In this document: piece by piece, positions 24,773-32,381 of the stretch
Layout of the letters: every line of letters starts with the position of its first letter
Position numbering within the stretch: position 1 is the first letter of the stretch
NCBI RefSeq assembly: GCF_022809715.1
Contig: NZ_CP094459.1
Location: forward strand, 186,001-250,000
Source: Burkholderia pyrrocinia
GTDB taxonomy: Bacteria; Pseudomonadota; Gammaproteobacteria; Burkholderiales; Burkholderiaceae
Direction: 5' to 3'
DNA length: 64,000 nt
Program-made: the position numbers and the translations under genes
The notes under the pieces: model-generated
The model's input: only the letters and a program-made list of their open reading frames with translations
Told to the model about the DNA's origin: nothing
The model's database searches: none

Positions 24773-25597
24773 ATGTACAAAGTCATCGCCACCGATCTCG
24801 ACGGTACCCTGCTGAACAGCGACCACCAGCTCGATCCGTACACGATCGATACCGTCCGCCGGCTCGAGCGCGACGGCCTGCAGTTCGTGATCGCCACCGG
24901 GCGCCATTACGCGGACGTCGCGGGCATTCGCGACGTGCTCGGCATCCGGCCGTACCTGATCACGTCGAACGGCGCGCGCGTGCATGCGCCGGACGACACG
25001 ACGATCCACGCGCAGGACATCGATCCCGCGATCGTCCGCGGCCTCGTGCAGCCGGACGTCGTCGGCACGCATGGCCGCGTGATCGTCAACCTGTTCACCG
25101 ACCAGGGCTGGCTGATCGACCGCGATGCACCGCACCTGCTCGAATTCCACCAGGATTCGGGCTTCCGGTACGACGTGATCGACATGCCCGCGCACGACGG
25201 CGCGGATATCGCGAAGGTGCTGTATATCGGCGAACCGGCCGATCTGGCGCTCGTCGCCGAGCAGATGCGCGTGCGGTTCGGCGATGCGCTGTACGTCACG
25301 TACTCGCTGCCCGACTGTCTGGAAGTGATGACCGCGAACGTGTCGAAGGGCCGTGCGCTGCGCACGGTGCTCGCGCGGCTCGGCGTCGATACCGGTCACT
25401 GCATCGCGTTCGGCGACAACATGAACGACATCGACCTGCTCGAAACCGCCGGCCACGCGTTCATGATGAACAACGCAAATCCCGACCTGGTCGCGCGGCT
25501 GCCGCACATCCCGCGAATCGGCAACAACTTCGATGCGGGCGTCGCCCGCCACCTGCGCACGCTGTTCTCGCTCGAGGACAACGTCGCTGCTTCCTGA
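24773..25597 (+). CDS. Cof-type HAD-IIB family phosphatase
   Basis: A 274-residue haloacid-dehalogenase phosphatase. Motif I is IATDLDGTLLNSD, with nucleophile Asp8 and acid/base Asp10. Motif II is FVIATGRHY. The motif III lysine is in NVSKGRALRTVL, and motif IV is IAFGDNMNDIDLLE. The type IIB cap lies between motifs II and III. Relatives such as YidA and YbiV dephosphorylate sugar phosphates and related metabolites. It lies 145 bp after the kinase in the same direction, but with no overlap, so a shared operon is possible and not shown. Confidence 0.88.
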   Translation: MYKVIATDLDGTLLNSDHQLDPYTIDTVRRLERDGLQFVIATGRHYADVAGIRDVLGIRPYLITSNGARVHAPDDTTIHAQDIDPAIVRGLVQPDVVGTHGRVIVNLFTDQGWLIDRDAPHLLEFHQDSGFRYDVIDMPAHDGADIAKVLYIGEPADLALVAEQMRVRFGDALYVTYSLPDCLEVMTANVSKGRALRTVLARLGVDTGHCIAFGDNMNDIDLLETAGHAFMMNNANPDLVARLPHIPRIGNNFDAGVARHLRTLFSLEDNVAAS

Positions 25598-25632
25598 GCG
25601 AACAACCCGAGCGTGCTTCCCGCGCGGCAATG

Positions 25633-25656
25633 AAAAACGGGCGCCAGGGGCGCCCG
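25633..25656 (-). terminator. intrinsic terminator of aqpZ
   Basis: The stem CGGGCGCC/GGCGCCCG (25638-25645 with 25649-25656) reads into five T on the minus strand, about 75 bp beyond the aqpZ stop. Confidence 0.8.
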
Positions 25657-25728
25657 TCGAAATTGCCTGCCTCGATGTTCTTCGACAGCGTGAGGCTCGC
25701 TGTTCTGCTCGCGTGACCCCGTAGTGTT

Positions 25729-26469
25729 TTATTCGCTTGTGCGAGCCGATGCCGGCAGCAGGTCGACGGCGTCGTCGCGCCCCGCGACCAGCGGGTAGAT
25801 GATCCCGGCGAGTACCGCGCCGATCAGCGGTGCCACCCAGAACAGCCAGAGCTGGCCGATCGCGTCGCCGCCGACGAACAGCGCCGGGCCGGTCGAGCGC
25901 GCCGGGTTCACCGACGTGTTGGTGACCGGAATCGAGATCAGGTGAATCAGCGTCAGGCACAGGCCGATCGCGATCGGCGCGAAGCCGGCCGGCGCGCGCT
26001 TGTCGGTGGCGCCGAGGATCACGAACAGGAAGAAGCCCGTCATCACGACTTCGCAGATGAACGCCGCAGCCAGCGAGTAGTGGCCGGGCGAGCGCTCGCC
26101 GAAGCCGTTCGTCGCAAAGCCGCTGCCGACGACGTCGAAGCCCGGCTTGCCGGTCGCGATCAGGTACAGCACGAACGCGCCGAGCGTCGCGCCGACAACC
26201 TGCGCGACGATGTACGGCGCGAGATCGCGTGCCGGGAAACGCCCGGCAACCGTCAGGCCGACGCTCACCGCCGGATTCAGGTGGCAACCCGAAATGTGGC
26301 CGATTGCGAATGCCATCGTCAGCACGGTCAGGCCAAAGGCAAGTGCGACGCCGGCAAAGCCGATGCCGAGGCCCGGAAAGGCGGCGGCCAGCACGGCGCT
26401 TCCGCACCCGCCGAGCACCAGCCAGAACGTGCCGAATACCTCTGCAGCGAGACGCTGAGAAAGATTCAT
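25729..26469 (-). CDS. aqpZ: aquaporin Z
   Basis: A 246-residue MIP-family channel with six transmembrane helices. Both half-helix motifs are intact: [13 protein letters not shown] and [48 protein letters not shown] is the typical AqpZ N-terminus. RSTGP after the second NPA gives the arginine of the selectivity filter. It conducts water across the inner membrane. It is monocistronic. The next plus-strand gene is an H-NS-family protein 300 bp away. Confidence 0.95.
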   Translation of the reverse strand: MNLSQRLAAEVFGTFWLVLGGCGSAVLAAAFPGLGIGFAGVALAFGLTVLTMAFAIGHISGCHLNPAVSVGLTVAGRFPARDLAPYIVAQVVGATLGAFVLYLIATGKPGFDVVGSGFATNGFGERSPGHYSLAAAFICEVVMTGFFLFVILGATDKRAPAGFAPIAIGLCLTLIHLISIPVTNTSVNPARSTGPALFVGGDAIGQLWLFWVAPLIGAVLAGIIYPLVAGRDDAVDLLPASARTSE

Positions 26470-26769
26470 GTAAGGACCTCGTCCAAGTGGATTGAAGACA
26501 ACCGGTCGACACGACGGATTTATTCCGTCGCCCGGAATTGGTCTGGATTATAGGAAATGAATCGGGTCCGGGAGGGTCAACGATTGTTAAATTTGAATGG
26601 CTGACGAATGCCTTTTATTAGAATAAGCCCGCATTCTCGATATAGCCGAATTGGTTAAAGATGACAGTATTTATTTCGAAGGGTAGGGCGGCAGTGCGGA
26701 TGGCGTAACGGATGTTTGTGTCCCGGTCGGATTCGCCGGGGCCGCATCATCGAAAAGGGAGTCGAAAAA
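26470..26769. other. AT-richer intergenic region before the H-NS-family gene
   Basis: Clearly richer in A and T than the coding DNA around it. A possible promoter, TTGAAT at 26593-26598 and TAGAAT at 26619-26624, has a 20-bp spacer, which is long. AT-rich DNA next to an H-NS-type gene is a possible autoregulatory site. No gene is seen. Confidence 0.35.
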
Positions 26770-27066
26770 ATGTCTCAATACGCGAAACTCAAGGCGCAGA
26801 TCGCCGATCTGCAGGCCCAGGCGGACGACGTACGCCGCCAGGAAGTGGCGGCGGTGATTGCCGACGTTCAGCGAATGATTGCCGAATACGGCCTGACGGC
26901 CCAGGACCTGGGCTTCGCGGAGCGGGCGCGGCGCGGCCGCCCGCCGAAGAAGGCGCCGCTGCCCCCGAAATACCGTGATCCGAAGTCGGGTGCGACCTGG
27001 AGCGGGCGCGGCAAGCCGCCGAATTGGATCGCCGGGAAAAACCGCGATCGATTCCTGATCGAATGA
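26770..27066 (+). CDS. H-NS-family nucleoid-associated protein (first copy)
   Basis: A 98-residue protein with an N-terminal helical oligomerisation part (MSQYAKLKAQIADLQAQADD...). A flexible linker with a basic AT-hook-like RRGRPPKK follows. The C-terminal DNA-binding motif is KYRDPKSGATWSGRGKPPNW, matching the H-NS/BpH3 consensus. It likely binds AT-rich DNA and silences acquired genes. The start was set at the ATG at 26770, with GGGAG 8 nt upstream, rather than at an upstream in-frame ATG. A second, closely related copy is at 63049. A strong terminator follows directly. Confidence 0.9.
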   Translation: MSQYAKLKAQIADLQAQADDVRRQEVAAVIADVQRMIAEYGLTAQDLGFAERARRGRPPKKAPLPPKYRDPKSGATWSGRGKPPNWIAGKNRDRFLIE

Positions 27067-27081
27067 CTGAAAGCCAAAAAG

Positions 27082-27113
27082 AAAGAGCCGCATCGTCGAT
27101 GCGGCTCTTTTGC
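27082..27113 (+). terminator. intrinsic terminator after H-NS-family gene
   Basis: A 12-bp stem AAAGAGCCGCAT/ATGCGGCTCTTT (27082-27093 with 27099-27110) with a small loop is followed by TTTGCTTT-like sequence. Confidence 0.88.
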
Positions 27114-27177
27114 TTTGCGGTTTTGCGCGCCGATTTCGGCGCGGATTTTACGGAATATTTCCGCGCGGATTTCCGCG

Positions 27178-28242
27178 TCAGGCGCCTGCGACCCGGCGCA
27201 ATGCCGGTTGCCTGGTCGCCGTGCAAAGCGATTCGTAAGTCTCGACATAACGCTGCGCCATGGCCTTCGAGCTGAAACGCGTGTCGAAACGTTCGCGGAT
27301 CGCGGTGCGCGACAGGCTGTCGATCCGGTGCAAGGCGCCGACCGCGCCCTGCACGTCCTCGACGATGAAGCCGGTCACGCCGTCCTCGATCACTTCCGGC
27401 ACCGAGCCGCGATTGAACGCGACGACCGGCGTACCGCAAGCCATCGCCTCGATCATCACCAGGCCGAAGGGTTCCGGCCAGTCGATCGGGAACAGCAGCG
27501 CCTTCGCACCGGACAGGAACGCGGGCTTCTGCGCTTCGTTGATCTCGCCGATGAATTCGACGTGTGCCTGGCCGAGCAGCGGCTCGATCACTTCCTTGAA
27601 GTAGTCGGCGTCGGCCTTGTCGACCTTCGCGGCGATCTTCAGCGGCAGCCCGCTTTGCGCGGCGATCCGGATCGCCGTGTCGACGCGCTTTTCGGGACAG
27701 ATCCGGCCGAGGAACGCGAGGTATTCGGGCTTCACGCCCGGCTGCGGCGTGAGCAGCGTGTCGGGCAGCCCGTGGTACACGGTGCCGGCCCACGCGGCCT
27801 GCGGCAGCGGCTTGCGCTGGTTGTTCGAGATCGACACGACCGGCGCGTCCGGGAACGAGTCGAACACGGGCTGCAGCTCCGGCAGGTCGAGGCGGCCGTG
27901 CAGCGTCGTCACGTACGGCGTGTCGAGGCGCGACATCAGCGGGAACGGCAGGTAGTCGAGGTGGAAGTGCAGCACGTCGAATTCATGTGCGACGCGGGCG
28001 ACCTGCTCAAGGAGCCGCATGTGGGGCGCCATCGAATCGCGGATCGACGGGTCGAGCCGCAGTGCGCGCGGCCAGGCCGCCTCGAGGCGGGCCGACGTGA
28101 CGGAGTCGCCGCTGGCGAACAGCGTCACGTCGTGCCCGAGTTCGACGAGCGCCTCGGTGAGGTAGGACACGACACGCTCGGTGCCGCCGTAGAGTTTCGG
28201 CGGGACGGCTTCGTAAAGGGGCGCGATCTGGGCAATTCGCAT
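27178..28242 (-). CDS. GT4-family glycosyltransferase
   Basis: A 354-residue GT-B enzyme. The N-terminal domain starts MRIAQIAPLYEAVPPKLYGGTERVVSYL, with the glycine-rich loop typical of GT4. The C-terminal nucleotide-sugar domain holds YLAFLGRICPEKRVDTAI and the EX7E motif in EPFGLVMIEAMACGTPVVA. The start at 28242 was chosen from this N-terminus; further upstream frame is not family-like. The donor and acceptor are unknown. It is adjacent to flhDC but divergent from it, so a flagellar role is not implied. It stands alone on its strand. Confidence 0.85.
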   Translation of the reverse strand: MRIAQIAPLYEAVPPKLYGGTERVVSYLTEALVELGHDVTLFASGDSVTSARLEAAWPRALRLDPSIRDSMAPHMRLLEQVARVAHEFDVLHFHLDYLPFPLMSRLDTPYVTTLHGRLDLPELQPVFDSFPDAPVVSISNNQRKPLPQAAWAGTVYHGLPDTLLTPQPGVKPEYLAFLGRICPEKRVDTAIRIAAQSGLPLKIAAKVDKADADYFKEVIEPLLGQAHVEFIGEINEAQKPAFLSGAKALLFPIDWPEPFGLVMIEAMACGTPVVAFNRGSVPEVIEDGVTGFIVEDVQGAVGALHRIDSLSRTAIRERFDTRFSSKAMAQRYVETYESLCTATRQPALRRVAGA

Positions 28243-28909
28243 GGATGTTCTCCGATGTCGATCCGTGTGGGCGCTGCGGCGCCGATGCGGATCCCCTACA
28301 AGGTTGCGGAACTCGCCGACGCACGCTGTTGGCGGTACGTGGCCGGGCCCTGGGCGGGGTGCGCGGGGCGCCGGACGGCAAGCTGCGGGGCGGGCCGGCA
28401 CGGCTCGCGCCGCCGCCCATTGGAGTCCATTATCGGTATCGGCCTGAGGGGTTCGAGTGTTTTTTCAAACACTTAAGGCTTGTTACACGATGAAATACGC
28501 AAAAACCCCGAGAAAAAGGGCGGGAAAACATAAATCGAGACAGAATCAACTATTGTTGCGCCATCGTGAAAAACCACTATAATTTTTACCGATCCGATTG
28601 TCGGCGGCCTTGCCGGCAAGCCTTCCGCCATTGCGCGGCGGCCATCGGGCCCATCTCGGCCGAATTCGCGCCGTCACCCGCTTTCCCGATTGCCTCCTTT
28701 CAATTCGCCTTGTCGGAAAAATTCCTACACGGTTTACAGACAAATCCTGCGCGGCATACGCCACTTCGCTGATACCGACATAAATGCCGTTTGGCCAAAA
28801 TTCGCCCTGTAAGAATATAAACGAGCCGACTGAGCGCCAGGTGCGCCCTGATCGAGCAAACGTTGTCATAACACGAATGGCCAAAGCAAAGCTCTTTAAC
28901 GGGGGAATC
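28243..28909 (+). promoter_or_regulatory. flhDC upstream region with two candidate promoters
   Basis: This 667-bp gap separates the GT4 gene from flhD. One candidate promoter is TTGCGC at 28556-28561 with TATAAT at 28578-28583 (16-bp spacer), giving a leader of about 320 nt. A second is TTGGCC at 28791-28796 with TATAAA at 28816-28821 (19-bp spacer), giving about 80 nt. A 7-bp hairpin, AGTGTTT/AAACACT, lies at 28456-28473. flhDC is the top of the flagellar hierarchy, so several inputs are expected here. Confidence 0.5.
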
Positions 28910-29230
28910 ATGAGCGCTACCAGCGAAATGCTCAGTGAGATCAAAGAGGTCAACCTGTCGTACCTCCTCCTCGCGCAACGCCTGTTGCGGGAAGACAAGG
29001 CGATGGGCATGTTCCGCATGGGAATTTCCCAGGAACTTGCCGACGTGCTCGCGAACCTCACGCTCGCACAGACCGTGAAGCTCGCCGCGTCGAACCAGAT
29101 GCTGTGCCGCTTCCGCTTCGACGATCACGCGCTGCTGTCGTCGCTCGCCGACAAGGGCCGCAGCGATGTCGTCGCGCATGCCCACTCGGCCATCCTGATG
29201 GCCGGGCAGCAGGTCGAAGGCGTCCGCTGA
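28910..29230 (+). CDS. flhD: flagellar transcriptional activator FlhD
   Basis: A 106-residue helical protein with MLSEIKEVNLSYLLLAQRLLREDKA and GISQELADVLANLTLAQTVKLA, which match FlhD across its length. FlhD joins FlhC in the FlhD4C2 complex that activates class II flagellar genes with sigma-70. The start is the ATG at 28910, and the purine-rich run GGGGGAA is just upstream. The open frame continues upstream without homology. flhC follows after 92 bp, a longer gap than in E. coli. Confidence 0.95.
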   Translation: MSATSEMLSEIKEVNLSYLLLAQRLLREDKAMGMFRMGISQELADVLANLTLAQTVKLAASNQMLCRFRFDDHALLSSLADKGRSDVVAHAHSAILMAGQQVEGVR

Positions 29231-29322
29231 TCCATCCCGCCTTGCGTTTGTCCCGGCGTGCCGCGCCGGCCGGCAGCGTATTGGCCATCCATCCGAACCA
29301 CGTCAAGCGGACAGTTATCACC

Positions 29323-29877
29323 ATGGCAAGCAAAAGCGTCGTGATCGAGGTGAAGGAAATCACCCTCGCCATCGAACTGATCGAACTGGGCGCCAGGCTG
29401 CAGTTGCTGGAGGCGGAGACGAGCCTGTCGCGGGACCGTCTGATCAAGCTGTACAAGGAACTGAAGGGCGTGTCGCCGCCGAAGGGGATGCTGCCGTTCT
29501 CGACCGACTGGTTCATGACGTGGCAGCCGAACATCCACTCGTCGCTGTTCTACAACATCTACCGGTTCATGCAGGACCACGGCCGCTGCGAGCCGATCCA
29601 GTCGATCGTGAAAGCGTACCGGCTCTATCAGGAGCACGTGAACCTGTCCGGCGACGAGGCCGCGCTGAGCCTCACGCGCGCGTGGACGCTCGTGCGCTTC
29701 TTCGATTCGGGGATGCTGCAGATGACCCCGTGCACGCGCTGCGGCGGCCACTTCGTCGCGCATGCGCATGATCCGCATCAAGGTTTCGTCTGCGGCCTGT
29801 GCCAGCCGCCGTCGCGCGCGGGCAAGACCCGCAAGGCCGCCGCCGCGCGCGCCGAACTGGCCGCCGCCGCGGCCTGA
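29323..29877 (+). CDS. flhC: flagellar transcriptional activator FlhC
   Basis: A 184-residue protein. The zinc site uses four cysteines, Cys137 and Cys140 in PCTRCGGHF and Cys157 and Cys160 in VCGLCQPP, at the same numbers as in E. coli FlhC. It is the DNA-contacting partner of FlhD. The C-terminus ends in an Ala-rich tail (RKAAAARAELAAAAA) beyond the usual fold. The ATG at 29323 has no strong ribosome-binding site, so its translation may depend on flhD. After the gene, GC-rich DNA of about 100 bp leads to the sigma-28 promoter of motA. Confidence 0.95.
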   Translation: MASKSVVIEVKEITLAIELIELGARLQLLEAETSLSRDRLIKLYKELKGVSPPKGMLPFSTDWFMTWQPNIHSSLFYNIYRFMQDHGRCEPIQSIVKAYRLYQEHVNLSGDEAALSLTRAWTLVRFFDSGMLQMTPCTRCGGHFVAHAHDPHQGFVCGLCQPPSRAGKTRKAAAARAELAAAAA

Positions 29878-29978
29878 GCGCCGGGCAGGGCCGGGCGGGG
29901 CGCGAGCGGCTGCCGCGGGCCGCGCGAACCGTCTGCCGACTGCTGGTAAACACCGTCGGGCCGCCGCCGGGCGGCCGC

Positions 29979-30005
29979 GAAAGTTTTCCTGCCGACTGCC
30001 GTAAA
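29979..30005 (+). promoter_or_regulatory. sigma-28 (FliA) promoter of the motA-che operon
   Basis: GAAAGTTT (29979-29986) and GCCGTAAA (29998-30005) are separated by 11 bp, close to TAAAGTTT-N11-GCCGATAA. Transcription would start about 40 nt before the motA GTG. It puts motility and chemotaxis genes in class III, like fliC. Confidence 0.9.
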
Positions 30006-30052
30006 CCTGTTTAACGGCGATCTTCCCGCCGGTCTTTCATGAGGGACAGGCA

Positions 30053-30913
30053 GTGCTGATTATCGTGGGAACACTCGTGACGCTGTTGTCGGTCTTCGGC
30101 GGTTATGCGCTGGCAGGCGGGCATCTGGGCGCCCTGATCCAGCCCATCGAGATCCTGATGATCGTAGGCGCCGGCGTCGGCGCATTCATCCTCGGCAACG
30201 GTGGCAAGACCATCATGGCCACGCTGCGCGTGCTGCCGACGCTCTTCAAGGGCTCGAAATACACGAAGGACGTCTATATGGAGCTGATGGCGCTCCTGTA
30301 CGTGCTGCTCGCGAAGGCGCGCAAGGAAGGCACGCTGACGCTCGAGGCCGACATCGACGATCCGGAAAAGAGCCCGATCTTCACGCAATACCCGAAGATC
30401 CTCGCCGATCACCACATCGTCGAATTCCTGACCGACTACCTGCGCCTGATGGTGGGCGGCAACATGAACGCGTTCGAGATCGAGAGCCTGATGGACGAGG
30501 AGATCGAGACGCACCACTCGGAAGGCGAAGGCCCCGCGCACGCGCTGATGCGCGTCGGCGACGCGATGCCGGCGTTCGGCATCGTCGCGGCCGTGATGGG
30601 CGTCGTGCACACGATGGCGTCCGCGGACAAGCCGCCCGCGGTGCTCGGCGCGATGATCGCGCAGGCGCTGGTCGGCACGTTCCTCGGGATCCTGCTGTCG
30701 TACGGGCTGATCGGGCCGCTCGCGAGCCTCGCGGAGCAGCGCGTCGCCGAGTCGACCAAGATGTTCCAGTGCATCAAGGTGACGATCCTCGCGACGCTGA
30801 ACGGCTATGCGCCGGCGATCGCGGTCGAGTTCGGCCGGAAGGTGCTGTTCTCGACCGAGCGGCCGTCGTTTTCCGAGCTCGAAGAGCACGTGCGCCGCGT
30901 GAAGGCGAAGTGA
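30053..30913 (+). CDS. motA: flagellar motor stator protein MotA
   Basis: A 286-residue, four-helix inner-membrane protein. The N-terminus is LIIVGTLVTLLSVFGGYALAGGHLGALIQP. The cytoplasmic loop carries the rotor-contacting charged segments (SKYTKDVYMELMALLYVLLAKARKEG). The last two helices are in GDAMPAFGIVAAVMGVVHTM and LVGTFLGILLSYGLIGPL, with the conserved Pro of the proton channel. It starts with GTG, preceded by GAGGGACA. MotA and MotB make the proton-driven stator. motB follows after 13 nt. Confidence 0.97.
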   Translation: MLIIVGTLVTLLSVFGGYALAGGHLGALIQPIEILMIVGAGVGAFILGNGGKTIMATLRVLPTLFKGSKYTKDVYMELMALLYVLLAKARKEGTLTLEADIDDPEKSPIFTQYPKILADHHIVEFLTDYLRLMVGGNMNAFEIESLMDEEIETHHSEGEGPAHALMRVGDAMPAFGIVAAVMGVVHTMASADKPPAVLGAMIAQALVGTFLGILLSYGLIGPLASLAEQRVAESTKMFQCIKVTILATLNGYAPAIAVEFGRKVLFSTERPSFSELEEHVRRVKAK

Positions 30914-30926
30914 CGCGGAGCGACCA

Positions 30927-31946
30927 ATGAGCAAGAGCAAGGATCGCGCGATCGTCGTCAAGCGGGTGGCCCCGGCGAAGAAGGGCCACCACGGCGGCGC
31001 ATGGAAGCTCGCGTACGCGGACTTCATGACCGCGATGATGGCGTTCTTCCTGCTGATGTGGCTGCTGAGCTCGGTCACGCCGGTGCAGCTGAAGGGGATC
31101 GCCGAATACTTCAACACGCCGCTGAAGGCCGCGCTGTTCGGCAGCGGCGACCGCAACTCGCAGGACTCGAGCATCATCAACGGCGGCGGCCGCGACCTGT
31201 CGAGCACCGACGCCGGCACGCTGCGCCGCACCGACGGCACGACGTCGCTCGCCGAGCGCGTCGCGAAGCCGGTCGACGAGCATGCGCAAGCGCAGGCGCA
31301 GGGCGCGATCGAGCGGCTCGAGCAGGCGCGCCTGCACGACCTGCAGATCAAGCTGATGGCCGCGATCGAGGCCAACCCGACGCTGCGCCAGTTCAAGCAG
31401 CAGATCCGCATCGACTCGACGCTGATGGGGCTGCGCATCGAGATCGTCGATACGCAGAAGCGGCCGATGTTCGCGATGTCGAGCGACCACGTCGAGCCGT
31501 ACATGCGCGACATCCTGCGCGAAATCGGCAAGACGCTGAACGACGTGCCGAACCGGATCATCGTCCAGGGCCATACCGACGCCGTGCCGTACGCAGGCGG
31601 CGAGGGCGGCTACAGCAACTGGGAACTGTCGGCCGACCGTGCGAACGCGTCGCGCCGCGAGTTGATTTCCGGCGGCATGGACGAGGCGAAAGTGCTGCGC
31701 GTGCTCGGCCTCGCGTCGACGCAGAACCTGAACAAGGCCGACCCGCTCGATCCGGAAAACCGCCGGATCAGCGTGATCGTGCTGAACCGCAAATCCGAAG
31801 AAGCGCTGATGCGCGACGACGCGACGACCACGACGCTGTCGGCCGACGCGGCGGGCTCGAAGCTGCTCGCGCAGCAGCTCGCCGGCCCGGTGCCGGCCGC
31901 GCGTCCGGCGGTCGCGAGCGCCGCCGCCGCGGCGCCGAAACCCTGA
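30927..31946 (+). CDS. motB: flagellar motor stator protein MotB
   Basis: A 339-residue protein with a single transmembrane helix (about 28-50). It contains the essential proton-binding Asp32 in LAYADFMTAMMAFFLLMWLL. A periplasmic OmpA-like peptidoglycan-binding domain follows, containing IIVQGHTDAVPYAGG, NWELSADRANASRREL and ENRRISVIVL. It anchors the stator to the cell wall. The C-terminal tail is rich in Ala and Pro. It lies between motA and cheY in the same transcription unit. Confidence 0.97.
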   Translation: MSKSKDRAIVVKRVAPAKKGHHGGAWKLAYADFMTAMMAFFLLMWLLSSVTPVQLKGIAEYFNTPLKAALFGSGDRNSQDSSIINGGGRDLSSTDAGTLRRTDGTTSLAERVAKPVDEHAQAQAQGAIERLEQARLHDLQIKLMAAIEANPTLRQFKQQIRIDSTLMGLRIEIVDTQKRPMFAMSSDHVEPYMRDILREIGKTLNDVPNRIIVQGHTDAVPYAGGEGGYSNWELSADRANASRRELISGGMDEAKVLRVLGLASTQNLNKADPLDPENRRISVIVLNRKSEEALMRDDATTTTLSADAAGSKLLAQQLAGPVPAARPAVASAAAAAPKP

Positions 31947-31970
31947 CGTTCCCGAGATTCCGAGACAGAC

Positions 31971-32348
31971 ATGATCCGAACCATTCTCGCCATCGACGAC
32001 TCCGCGACCATGCGTGCGCTGCTGCAGGCAACGCTTGCGCAGGCCGGCTACGACGTGACGGTGGCGCCGGACGGCGAAGCCGGCTTCGACATGGCCGCGA
32101 CCGCGCCGTACGACCTGGTGCTGACCGACCAGAACATGCCGCGCAAGAACGGGCTCGAGGTGATCGCCGCGCTGCGCAAGCTGACCGCGTATGCGAACAC
32201 GCCGATCCTCGTGCTGACGACCGAAGGCAGCGATGCCTTCAAGGACGCCGCGCGCGACGCGGGCGCGACCGGCTGGATCGAGAAGCCGATCGATCCGGTC
32301 GTGCTGGTCGACCTGGTCGCGACGCTGTCCGAGCCGGCTGCCTCCTGA
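31971..32348 (+). CDS. cheY: CheY-like response regulator (first copy)
   Basis: A 125-residue single receiver domain. The acidic pair is Asp9-Asp10, the phosphoacceptor is Asp53 in LVLTDQNMP, Thr83 is the switch residue, and Lys105 is in WIEKPIDP. It has no output domain, so it must act by protein contact. It sits directly before cheA. The other CheY (40161) looks more like classical motor-binding CheY. This one may be a phosphate sink or a sensor-side regulator, but no direct sign tells which. Confidence 0.85.
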   Translation: MIRTILAIDDSATMRALLQATLAQAGYDVTVAPDGEAGFDMAATAPYDLVLTDQNMPRKNGLEVIAALRKLTAYANTPILVLTTEGSDAFKDAARDAGATGWIEKPIDPVVLVDLVATLSEPAAS

Positions 32349-32381
32349 AATGAACGCGACGAATCCAACCGGTGACCGGGC

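Noticed and set aside
27178..28242. GT4 enzyme as part of the flagellin glycosylation island
   Set aside because: It lies 10 kb away behind housekeeping genes and is oriented away from flhDC; nothing links it to flagellin.
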